Assembly: GCF_902497555.1 (NCBI RefSeq)
Contig: NZ_CABVGP010000003.1
Coordinates: forward strand, 310,001-374,000
DNA from: Amycolatopsis camponoti
GTDB taxonomy: Bacteria > Actinomycetota > Actinomycetes > Mycobacteriales > Pseudonocardiaceae
DNA length: 64,000 bases
Direction: 5' to 3'
In this document: positions 8,799-15,306 of the stretch, piece by piece
Position numbering within the stretch: the stretch's first letter is position 1
How the letters are laid out: every line of letters starts with the position of its first letter
The notes under the pieces: model-generated
The model's input: the letters and a program-made list of their open reading frames with translations, nothing else
What the model was told of the DNA's origin: nothing
Database searches by the model: none
Program-made: the position numbers and the translations under genes

Positions 8799-8932
8799 CA
8801 CCGGGATCTCACGGTCGCTCGGGCACGACCGGGACAACCTGGCATTTCCCCGCGACGGGTGAACCTGCGGAAGTTTCTTCTCCCACTGACCGGGCGTCTT
8901 AGTCACCCACTTAGTCACCCGCAAGACGAGCC

Positions 8933-8964
8933 AGGCCCCATCCGAGGTGTCTCGGATGGGGCCT
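8933..8964. terminator. Bidirectional terminator between TPR gene and tRNA-Thr
   Basis: AGGCCCCATCCGAG and its exact complement flank the loop GTGT. The hairpin sits after the TPR gene and also directly downstream of the minus-strand tRNA, so it can serve both. Just before it, the sequence ACTTAGTCACCC is nearly tandemly duplicated (8899-8920). Confidence 0.8.
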
Positions 8965-8973
8965 GACCTGCGG

Positions 8974-9047
8974 AGCCGCCTAGGGGAATCGAACCCCTGA
9001 CCTATTCATTACGAGTGAATCGCTCTGGCCGACTGAGCTAAGGCGGC
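8974..9047 (-). tRNA. tRNA-Thr (anticodon CGU)
   Basis: A 74-nt cloverleaf on the minus strand. The acceptor stem is GCCGCCT paired with AGGCGGC, the D arm is GCTCAGTCGGCCAGAGC, and the anticodon stem ATTCA/TGAAT encloses loop CTCGTAA with anticodon CGT. The T arm is AGGGGTTCGATTCCCCT. CCA is not encoded. The anticodon reads ACG threonine codons. Confidence 0.96.
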
Positions 9048-9179
9048 ATGTCTCCGGCTCGCGCTGACGACGAGGGCAAGTGTAGCGGAGGCTGTGCGCG
9101 TCACTTTCCGGGGGGACTGTCGTTAGGGCCTATGACGTCGGTCTCATCCCCCGATCGACCTATCTGGAGGCTCTGGCAC

Positions 9180-10838
9180 ATGCGGCGAAGACTGCCCCGT
9201 TCGGTGGCCCTGCCGGCGGCCGCGGCGTTGCTCCTGTTCAGCGCGGCGCCGGCGAATGCCGATCCGACCTATCCGACGACGCCGATCCCGCAGCCGGCGA
9301 ATCCGGGGCAGGCGCCGATCTCGGCGCCGATCGGGCCGCAGCCGCTGGGGCAGGCCGTCGGGGATGCGGGGACCGCGCTCGGCATCATCCGGTTGCTGCC
9401 CAACGCCGTGCCGACGAAGACGATCCTGCCCGGGTTCGGGGACACCCTGCCGAAGCAGTCGGCGCTCGAGGCCGGGATGGGCCTCTCGAACGCGTCGGCG
9501 AACTCCGACGCCTACCTGAGCTACGAGAAGTCGATCGCGCAGGCCTCGCCGTTCGGGCTGTCCGTGGGCGGGAACGCGCCGCAGACGCCCGGCAGCGTCG
9601 TGCAGACCGCGTTGCCCGACAACCCGCAGCCGATCAGCGGCGGGCTGAACGCGCCGCCGAACCCGCTGCTGAACGTAGGGCTGCTCAACGGGAGCGCGCA
9701 CGCTCGGTGGAGCCCGACGCTCGGTCCGTGCGTCGACACCATCGCCGACGCGAGCACGTCGGTGGCGAGCCTGTCGCTGCTGAACGTCATCCCGTCGATG
9801 CCGAACCTGGGCCTCGACAAGCTCGCCCTGGACCCGAGCACGCTCGCCAAGGGCTTCGACCTGACCAAGGGTCTGCAGAGCCTCGGCGGGCTGCTGCAGG
9901 GCGGCGGCCAGACCGCGGCGAACGGCACCGGCTCGCTGCTGAGCCTGCCGAACACGCTCTCGTCGCGTTCGCAGGTGAAGCTGGTCGACGTCCCGGGCTC
10001 GAAGAACAAGGCCGTGCAGTCGACGTCGACGCTGCAGGCCGCGGACATCGAGATCCTCAAGGGGACGCCGCTGGCGCTGAGCATCAAGGTGGCCAGCCAG
10101 CCGACGCTGAAGGTGACCTCCACCGGCGACGCGAAGACGTCCAAAGTGGACTACACCGCGCCGGTGCTGACCATCGAGGCGGCCGGCAAGACGCTGTACA
10201 CGCTGGACGCGGCGCACCCGACGAAGGACATCCCGATCGGGCTGCCGCTGACCGGGCTGAGCGACCAGTTCGGGCAGCTCAACGACATCCCGGTGGTCGG
10301 CGGCCTGGTTTCGACGCTCACCAAGGGCATCCAGCAGGTCGGCAACACCGCGGGGACCGTGCTGGACCTCGGTGTCCTGCGGCTGAGCATCGCCGGGCTG
10401 GACCAGAAGTCCGCGCAGATGACCACGCCGTTCAAGGGCTTCCAGCTGGGTGCGTCGGCGCGGCTGTTCGACCTGCAGCTGCTGCCCACGACCAAGCTCA
10501 AGAGCCTGCTGCCCGCCGACCAGGCGAAGAACCTGCCGTCGTCGCTGGCCCAGCTGTCGCTCGGCGAGCAGGTGGCGCGGGCCTACGCGCCGACCGGCGG
10601 CGTGGTCTGCGGGACCGCGACGACGCCACCCGCGGGCGGCCAGGCGCCGAAGGGACCGGTGAAGAACCTCGCCTACACCGGCGGCGCGTACGACACGGTG
10701 CCGCTGTTCTGGTCGGGCACCGCGATGCTGCTGCTCGGCGTGGTGATGGTGGCCGCGATGCCGGGGACGCGACGTCGTCCGCTGGCCGTGGCGGTCGAGG
10801 AGAAGCCGTTCAAGCCGTCACCGCGTCCGCGCGAGTGA
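9180..10838 (+). CDS. Secreted surface protein with LAYTG sortase signal
   Basis: A 552-residue exported protein. MRRRLPRS is followed by a hydrophobic stretch and signal-peptidase site (AAPANADP). The body is a low-complexity, Gly/Leu/Pro-rich region to about residue 290, then beta-rich segments (QVKLVDVPGSKN, LSIKVASQPTLKV, DYTAPVLTIEAAGKTLYTL). It ends with the sorting signal LAYTG, a hydrophobic helix (SGTAMLLLGVVMVAAM) and basic residues, as in class E sortase substrates of actinomycetes. It is therefore probably cell-wall-attached. GGAGG lies nine bases before the chosen ATG; upstream in-frame ATGs (9048, 9132) would hide the signal peptide. I do not recognise a function for the body. 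Confidence 0.85.
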   Translation: MRRRLPRSVALPAAAALLLFSAAPANADPTYPTTPIPQPANPGQAPISAPIGPQPLGQAVGDAGTALGIIRLLPNAVPTKTILPGFGDTLPKQSALEAGMGLSNASANSDAYLSYEKSIAQASPFGLSVGGNAPQTPGSVVQTALPDNPQPISGGLNAPPNPLLNVGLLNGSAHARWSPTLGPCVDTIADASTSVASLSLLNVIPSMPNLGLDKLALDPSTLAKGFDLTKGLQSLGGLLQGGGQTAANGTGSLLSLPNTLSSRSQVKLVDVPGSKNKAVQSTSTLQAADIEILKGTPLALSIKVASQPTLKVTSTGDAKTSKVDYTAPVLTIEAAGKTLYTLDAAHPTKDIPIGLPLTGLSDQFGQLNDIPVVGGLVSTLTKGIQQVGNTAGTVLDLGVLRLSIAGLDQKSAQMTTPFKGFQLGASARLFDLQLLPTTKLKSLLPADQAKNLPSSLAQLSLGEQVARAYAPTGGVVCGTATTPPAGGQAPKGPVKNLAYTGGAYDTVPLFWSGTAMLLLGVVMVAAMPGTRRRPLAVAVEEKPFKPSPRPRE

Positions 10839-10865
10839 CCTGAGGCAGCCCCCGGGGGCGGTGAG

Positions 10866-10897
10866 GGAACCCACCAGGAAGCTTTCTGGTGGGTTCC
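10866..10897. terminator. Terminator between surface-protein gene and the methylase islet
   Basis: GGAACCCACCAG and its exact complement around the 8-base loop GAAGCTTT. It lies between convergent genes and can end both transcripts. Confidence 0.85.
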
Positions 10898-10904
10898 TTC
10901 GCGT

Positions 10905-10925
10905 TCAGCCTTGGCGAAGCGTCGT
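10905..10925. repeat. Left direct repeat (putative attachment site) of the holB islet
   Basis: Twenty of 21 bases match the right repeat at 14101-14121, including the uninterrupted 17-mer CCTTGGCGAAGCGTCGT. Each repeat encodes the last codons (TTLRQG-stop) of the gene it ends: the methylase here, holB at the right. The left copy also begins an 11-bp match, CGTCGTTCCGG, found again at 14040-14050 inside the right-end inverted repeat. Confidence 0.8.
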
Positions 10926-13184
10926 TCCGGGAGCCATGAGCATCGATACCAGGAGATCGTGCAGCCCGGTGACGGCCGAGCCGATCTCCTCGTGCGTGGC
11001 CGCCGCGGCTCGGAAAGGCTCCAAGATCTGGACGATCTCACGCTGTGCGGGGAGGGACGGAAGCCAAAGAGGCATCCGCCGCAGCGTCGACGTGGTCACT
11101 TGCCGGATGGCTGTTCCTGAGGCATGTTCCGTGAGCCAGTGAAGGGCCGCGCGACCGGTCAAGTAGGAAATCAGAAAGTCCGGGTCCACCTCGTCGGCCG
11201 GCCGGAACCGCACACAGCCTGGGCCGAGCAACCAGCCGGCCTGCTCTTCGCCCACTTGCCCGTACCGGCCGAGCGTGCCGGTACGGGTGGTGACGATGTC
11301 GCCCGCGATCAGCTGGTATCGGTCCATCCGCCGGGCCGTCGCCGGGGAGACGGTATCCAGATCCTCGATCCCGATCCGGTTCTCCTTGATGTTGCGCGGC
11401 AGCACCAGAGGTATCCCGAAGGAGTCTCGGCCTTCCTTCGCCACCGTGCCCGAGCCTGCCAGAACGTCACACACTTCCCCCAGCGAAACGCTCCGTCCGG
11501 TGCTGTCCTGAGACCGGCCCGCGACGGCTGCGTCCAACTTTGTGTAGAGCAGTCTTTGGATCTGCTCCGCGCGCTCCATGAGCCTTCTCAGCTCGCCCGA
11601 CAGACCGTCGAGTTCCCGTGCGACGCGTGCGGTATCGATCTGCTCGGGCACTTGGCCGGTGTAGCGGCCGGGCGTGAGGTCGTAGTCGTTTCGGCTGATC
11701 TCGTCGTGCCCCACGGCGCGGGAGAACCCCGCCGTTCCCGTGAACTCACCGAGCGTGCCGCGCTCACGCCAGCGCCGAAGCTCGTCGGCGATGCGCGTGG
11801 TGTCGTCCACGCTGAGCTGCCGCTCGGTGCGGTCGACCAGTTCGCCCAGCTCCCGCGCGTCGATGAACAAGATCTCCGCAGGGCCTCGCGCGGCATCGAT
11901 GCCACGCAGCATCCACACCATCGTCGGGATCGCGGTGTACTTGAACAGCTGGGGCGGCAACCCGACAACGCACTCGACTACGCCACGCTCGACCATCTTC
12001 TGGCGAATGTGCGCCTCCCGGCCTCCTCTGAAGGAGGCTCCTGCGGGCATGATCACCGCAGCTCGCCCACCGGGCTTCAGCTTGGTCACCACGTGCTGAA
12101 GCCATGCAAGGTCGGCGTTGTGCTGGGGCGGGTCCCCGAATGGCCATTCCCGGCTTGCCTGCGGGTTCAGCCGCATGCTGAACGGCGGATTCGCGAGGAC
12201 CACGTCGAACTGCCGGTCCACGAACAAATCGTCGTCAAGCGCGTTCGCCGGACCGCTGATGTCGGCTTCCACCCCGTGCAGGGAGAGGTTCATCTTGCTG
12301 GTGAGCAGTGACCAGTCGTGCGATGGCTGACCATGCACCTGCGGGCCGTCGAACGCAAAGCCCTCACGTCCGGCCACCTCCGCGGCCGCGACCAACAACT
12401 CACCAGAGCCGCAAAAGGGGTCGTACAGCTGGTCTGACTGATTCGGTTCGAGCAGGTCGACGAGGAAACCGGCCACGCCCGGCGGCGTGAAATGACCGCC
12501 TCTGCGCCCCATAGCTCGTTCCAGGTCGGCCAGAATGGCGTCGCTGATCTGCGCACCCGGCGATCCCGGTCCTGGGCCACTACTGAGATCGATCTTGTCC
12601 ACCAGCTGGATGACCTCCAGCAATGACGCGTCAGCGACTTGGCCCAACGCCCTGAACACCGGTATCGCCTTGCCCACGGTTGTGGACAGCGCCACTCCGG
12701 ACAGGGTGGCGCGCACCTCAGACCACTCGGTTGTCGCAACGACCGCCTGCCAAGCCCTGGGCTCGTGCGTCTTCACGTACACCAGGCCAAGCAGGTATTC
12801 GAGGGCGAAAGACCTGTCATGCGCACCGCGGAGATGATCCATCGCGGACCACAGCCCCTTTGACCAGGACAACGTCTGCGGCCTTGGAGCTGATCCGGTG
12901 TTCGGCCGTTCCGGCGCCGGCCGTCCGGTCGCGTCGATGTTGAGCAGCAGCCGGTCCCCGTAGCTGGTGCCCGGCCGTTCGTCCGACTTGAGCCGGTTCT
13001 GCGGGATCTTCCTGTTCTGGAGCCACTCCGCGATCTCGTCTCGGTCGAACACTTCCTGCCCGGACACCATGTGCGGCCGCGGGAAGTCGGCGTGCCTCGC
13101 CCGCCAGTTGCTGACCGCGCTCAGCCGGACTTCGGCTCCGTTCGCCACGTCTGTCAGGGACAGATAGCCGCCGTCACTCGTCAC
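10905..13184 (-). CDS. N6-adenine DNA methylase fused to a type I specificity (TRD) domain
   Basis: A 759-residue protein with three parts. Residues 1-55 form a helix-turn-helix of the excisionase/MerR kind (SLTDVANGAEVRLSAVSNWR, DRDEIAEWL). Residues about 120-520 are an HsdM-like methylase with SAM motif DPFCGSG (about 253) and catalytic NPPF (about 330). Residues 565-759 form a single HsdS-type target-recognition domain (SLGEVCDVLAGSG, LPRNIKENRIG, GDIVTTRTGTLGRYG, LPSLPAQREIVQIL). It should methylate adenine in a specific DNA site. The GTG start overlaps the stop of the Abi-like gene by four bases (GTGA), so the two are coupled. No restriction subunit is nearby. The C-terminal codons lie in the left direct repeat. 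Base composition is visibly less G+C-rich than the flanks. Confidence 0.9.
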   Translation of the reverse strand: MTSDGGYLSLTDVANGAEVRLSAVSNWRARHADFPRPHMVSGQEVFDRDEIAEWLQNRKIPQNRLKSDERPGTSYGDRLLLNIDATGRPAPERPNTGSAPRPQTLSWSKGLWSAMDHLRGAHDRSFALEYLLGLVYVKTHEPRAWQAVVATTEWSEVRATLSGVALSTTVGKAIPVFRALGQVADASLLEVIQLVDKIDLSSGPGPGSPGAQISDAILADLERAMGRRGGHFTPPGVAGFLVDLLEPNQSDQLYDPFCGSGELLVAAAEVAGREGFAFDGPQVHGQPSHDWSLLTSKMNLSLHGVEADISGPANALDDDLFVDRQFDVVLANPPFSMRLNPQASREWPFGDPPQHNADLAWLQHVVTKLKPGGRAAVIMPAGASFRGGREAHIRQKMVERGVVECVVGLPPQLFKYTAIPTMVWMLRGIDAARGPAEILFIDARELGELVDRTERQLSVDDTTRIADELRRWRERGTLGEFTGTAGFSRAVGHDEISRNDYDLTPGRYTGQVPEQIDTARVARELDGLSGELRRLMERAEQIQRLLYTKLDAAVAGRSQDSTGRSVSLGEVCDVLAGSGTVAKEGRDSFGIPLVLPRNIKENRIGIEDLDTVSPATARRMDRYQLIAGDIVTTRTGTLGRYGQVGEEQAGWLLGPGCVRFRPADEVDPDFLISYLTGRAALHWLTEHASGTAIRQVTTSTLRRMPLWLPSLPAQREIVQILEPFRAAAATHEEIGSAVTGLHDLLVSMLMAPGTTLRQG

Positions 13185-13825
13185 CGCCCACCTCCCCGGC
13201 CGCCCGGACGCAGCTTCAGCACCTGCTCGACGCGGTCGTACGACGCCAACTGTCCGATCATGCCCGCCGAAAGGTAACCCAACAGCCGGCAGATCGTCCG
13301 GTGATCGGCTTCCAGGTGACGGTGGTGGATGGGTTCGTGGTGCATGATCCGGTTCCGGAACAGCAGCACGGTGTTCAGCCCGTCGTGCAGGTCCCCCCGG
13401 CTGCCGCCGTAGTGGGGGAACGCCTTGTACAGGTGGGGGACCCAGAGATCCCGGTCGTAGTTGCGGCTGACCAACGACACCCAGAACCCCAGGGAAAGCT
13501 CGGCCACGACGTTGTCGGCGGTGGCCGGACGGCCGCGATCGGCGAGCTTGCGCCGAGCGTCCGCCACCAGGTACGGCCCTTTCTTCTGCAGGGGCGCCAC
13601 TCGCCACCAGTCGTCCTGGCCGAAGGCCGCGACGAGCCGCTGGTGGATCGCGTTGCGGAGGGCCACCTCGAGACAGTGCAGGGGCATATAGAACGCGGCC
13701 GAGATGTCGACGTTCCACCAGTACAGCTCGATCGCGGCCGTCATGTCGCCGTCGACCTTGGCCAGGTACGGAGCGAAGCGCGACGACGACAGTGCGTCAC
13801 GGACCCAGTCCGGCTCGATGCCCAT
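13181..13825 (-). CDS. Abi-like HEPN-domain protein (AbiF/AbiD family)
   Basis: A 214-residue protein of the Abi_2 type. It shows the family pattern WNVDISAAFYMPLHCLEVALRN (split here around residue 50), then WW and FW aromatic positions, and RNRIMHHEP near residue 157. RNRIMH fits the R-x4-H catalytic motif of HEPN ribonucleases. Relatives abort phage infection by cleaving RNA. GGAGG lies six bases before the ATG. Translation is coupled to the downstream methylase, which may be its partner or control. An approximately 150-nt leader with several hairpins precedes the gene. Confidence 0.85.
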   Translation of the reverse strand: MGIEPDWVRDALSSSRFAPYLAKVDGDMTAAIELYWWNVDISAAFYMPLHCLEVALRNAIHQRLVAAFGQDDWWRVAPLQKKGPYLVADARRKLADRGRPATADNVVAELSLGFWVSLVSRNYDRDLWVPHLYKAFPHYGGSRGDLHDGLNTVLLFRNRIMHHEPIHHRHLEADHRTICRLLGYLSAGMIGQLASYDRVEQVLKLRPGGRGGGR

Positions 13826-13839
13826 CTCGCGCCTCCATC

Positions 13840-13976
13840 GTCTTCATGGCAGCACGAGATGTGCTACTGTTCAGGGGTAAGCCCCGGGTTCGCCTCTGCT
13901 TCGGCACGCCGCCCGGGGCATTGCTTTGTCTGCTGCCGGCGGCTGTCTTGCCGCGGCCCCTCATCGCATTGGCGAC
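13840..13976 (-). ncRNA. Candidate structured leader / small RNA of the Abi-like gene
   Basis: Between the predicted transcription start (about 13976) and the Abi start codon the minus strand can fold into at least two clear hairpins. One is GCCCCGGG/CCCGGGGC (13881-13888 with 13912-13919) with a 23-base loop. The other is AGCAC/GTGCT (13851-13865) close to the start codon. HEPN-type AbiF loci have been reported to carry an upstream structured RNA that restrains the nuclease, so a similar RNA is plausible here. Ends are estimates. Confidence 0.4.
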
Positions 13977-13982
13977 TACTGA

Positions 13983-14012
13983 AGACTAGCGTGACTCGCA
14001 CGCTCTCTGCAA
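13983..14012 (-). promoter_or_regulatory. Probable promoter of the Abi/methylase operon
   Basis: On the minus strand, TTGCAG (14012-14007), an 18-base spacer and TAGTCT (13988-13983) make a plausible vegetative promoter. Just upstream, AGTACT occurs twice (14012-14017 and 14021-14026) around CGA, forming a palindrome that could be an operator. Confidence 0.5.
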
Positions 14013-14030
14013 GTACTCGAAGTACTCAAA

Positions 14031-14077
14031 TCTGTGAACCGTCGTTCCGGCAGGTCAGCCCAGCAGGGGTTCACAGA
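14031..14077. repeat. Inverted repeat near the right end of the islet
   Basis: TCTGTGAACC (14031-14040) and its exact complement GGTTCACAGA (14068-14077) are separated by 27 bases. They lie 24 bases inside the right direct repeat. They could be recombinase arm sites or a terminator for holB. Confidence 0.6.
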
Positions 14078-14100
14078 GTCTGGCCGCGCCGGGAGCAGTC

Positions 14101-14121
14101 TCACCCTTGGCGAAGCGTCGT
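14101..14121. repeat. Right direct repeat (putative attachment site) within the holB 3' end
   Basis: Partner of the repeat at 10905-10925, with one mismatch in 21 bases. It covers the stop codon and last six codons of holB, so holB is left intact by the insertion. Confidence 0.8.
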
Positions 14122-15306
14122 GACCATCGCCTCGACGGCGATGCGGGGCTTCACGTTCAGGTCGATCGCGTCCCGGCATTCCAGTACCGCTTCGAGGCGG
14201 CGGAGCGTCGATTCCGGTGTCCACGCCGAAGCCGCTTCGGCGATCTGGTCGGCGTGGTCCGGGTGGTTGAGCGTCGCGCCGGAGCGGGTCGTCGTCACCA
14301 GGACGTCGCGGTAGAAGCCGGCCAGGTCGATCAGGGCCAGGTCGAGCGTGTCGCGCTGGGTGCGCGTCGCGCGGGACTTCTGCTTCTTCTCGAGCTGCTT
14401 GACCGCCGCTTCGGCGGCTCGCTTGGCCCCGGCGACGCCCTTGCCGATGCCGTCACCGCCCATCGCCGTCCGGAGCTCGTTGCGCTCGTCTTCGTCGCGG
14501 CCCTTGCTCGCCTCTCCGGCGTCGGCCTCCGCCGCGCTGATCAGCTGGTCGGCGCACGTGAAGACGTCACTGGGCCGACGCAGGCCCGTCGGGATCCGCA
14601 GCACCGTCGCCCGCCGCTGCCGCGCGGCCTCGTCCGTGGCGAGCCGGCGCGCGCGGCCGACGTGGCCGCCGCAGACGGCGGCGGCCCACTGCGCGCGCTC
14701 CGGGTCGACGTGGTCGCGGCGCATCAGGACGTCCGCGATCGCTTCCGGCGGCGGCGTCCGCAGCGTCACCAGGCGGCAGCGCGAACGGATCGTCACCGAG
14801 ACGTCGTCGGGGTGGTCGGACGGCGCGCAGAGCAGGAAGACCGTGCGCTCCGGCGGCTCCTCGACGGCTTTCAGCAGAGCGTTCGACGCGCCTTCGGTGA
14901 GCCTGTCGGCGTCTTCGATGATCACGACCTGCCAGTGGCCGGTCGTCGGCCGGCGGGCGGCCGCCTGCACCAGCGCGCGCATCTCGGCGACCGAGATCGA
15001 CAGGCCTTCCGGCACCACGAGCCGGACGTCGGCGTGGGTGCCCGCCATCGTCGTGTGGCAGCCCGGGCAGGCATCGCAGCCGGTGCCGGTGCTGCACTGC
15101 AGAGCGGCGGCGAACGTTCGCGCGGCCACCGACCGGCCGGACCCGGGCGGGCCGGTGAGCAGCCACGCGTGCGTCATCGCGCCGGGCGGCGCGGGCTCGC
15201 CGGCGACGATCTTCGCGGCGGCCGCCGCGGCCGAGGCCAACGTTTCGACCGCGGGCTCCTGGCCGACCAGCTGGTTCCAGACACCGATGCGTTCAGTCGT
15301 CGTCAC
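14101..15306 (-). CDS. holB: DNA polymerase III delta' subunit
   Basis: A 401-residue AAA+ clamp-loader subunit. It starts VTTTERIGVWNQLVGQE. It shows a modified Walker A (GPPGSGRS, without the usual lysine, as expected for a non-hydrolysing delta'), a four-cysteine zinc site (QCSTGTGCDACPGCH), and the SRC motif (TIRSRCR) with downstream helical collar. It loads the sliding clamp with DnaX and delta. The GTG start overlaps the stop of the upstream MFS/TMK gene by four bases. A Lys/Arg-rich insert lies at about residues 290-330. The 3' end is the insertion point of the methylase islet. Confidence 0.93.
   Translation of the reverse strand: MTTTERIGVWNQLVGQEPAVETLASAAAAAAKIVAGEPAPPGAMTHAWLLTGPPGSGRSVAARTFAAALQCSTGTGCDACPGCHTTMAGTHADVRLVVPEGLSISVAEMRALVQAAARRPTTGHWQVVIIEDADRLTEGASNALLKAVEEPPERTVFLLCAPSDHPDDVSVTIRSRCRLVTLRTPPPEAIADVLMRRDHVDPERAQWAAAVCGGHVGRARRLATDEAARQRRATVLRIPTGLRRPSDVFTCADQLISAAEADAGEASKGRDEDERNELRTAMGGDGIGKGVAGAKRAAEAAVKQLEKKQKSRATRTQRDTLDLALIDLAGFYRDVLVTTTRSGATLNHPDHADQIAEAASAWTPESTLRRLEAVLECRDAIDLNVKPRIAVEAMVTTLRQG

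Noticed and set aside
8899..8920. Duplicated ACTTAGTCACCC beside tRNA-Thr as an attachment site
   Set aside because: The copies are adjacent to each other and do not match the tRNA 3' end, so there is no sign of an inserted element.
9048..9179. Upstream starts for the LAYTG surface protein
   Set aside because: They would add about 44 residues before the signal peptide. GGAGG is well placed for the ATG at 9180, and the 9048 start abuts the tRNA.
13185..13718. N-terminal extension of the methylase frame upstream of its GTG
   Set aside because: The extension overlaps the Abi-like gene in another frame and is Arg/Pro-rich. Homology begins only after the GTG that overlaps the Abi stop.
14036..14047. 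GAAC-N4-GTTC as a further LexA box near the islet end
   Set aside because: The four outer positions (TC...GA) do not match, and the sequence is explained by the inverted repeat there.
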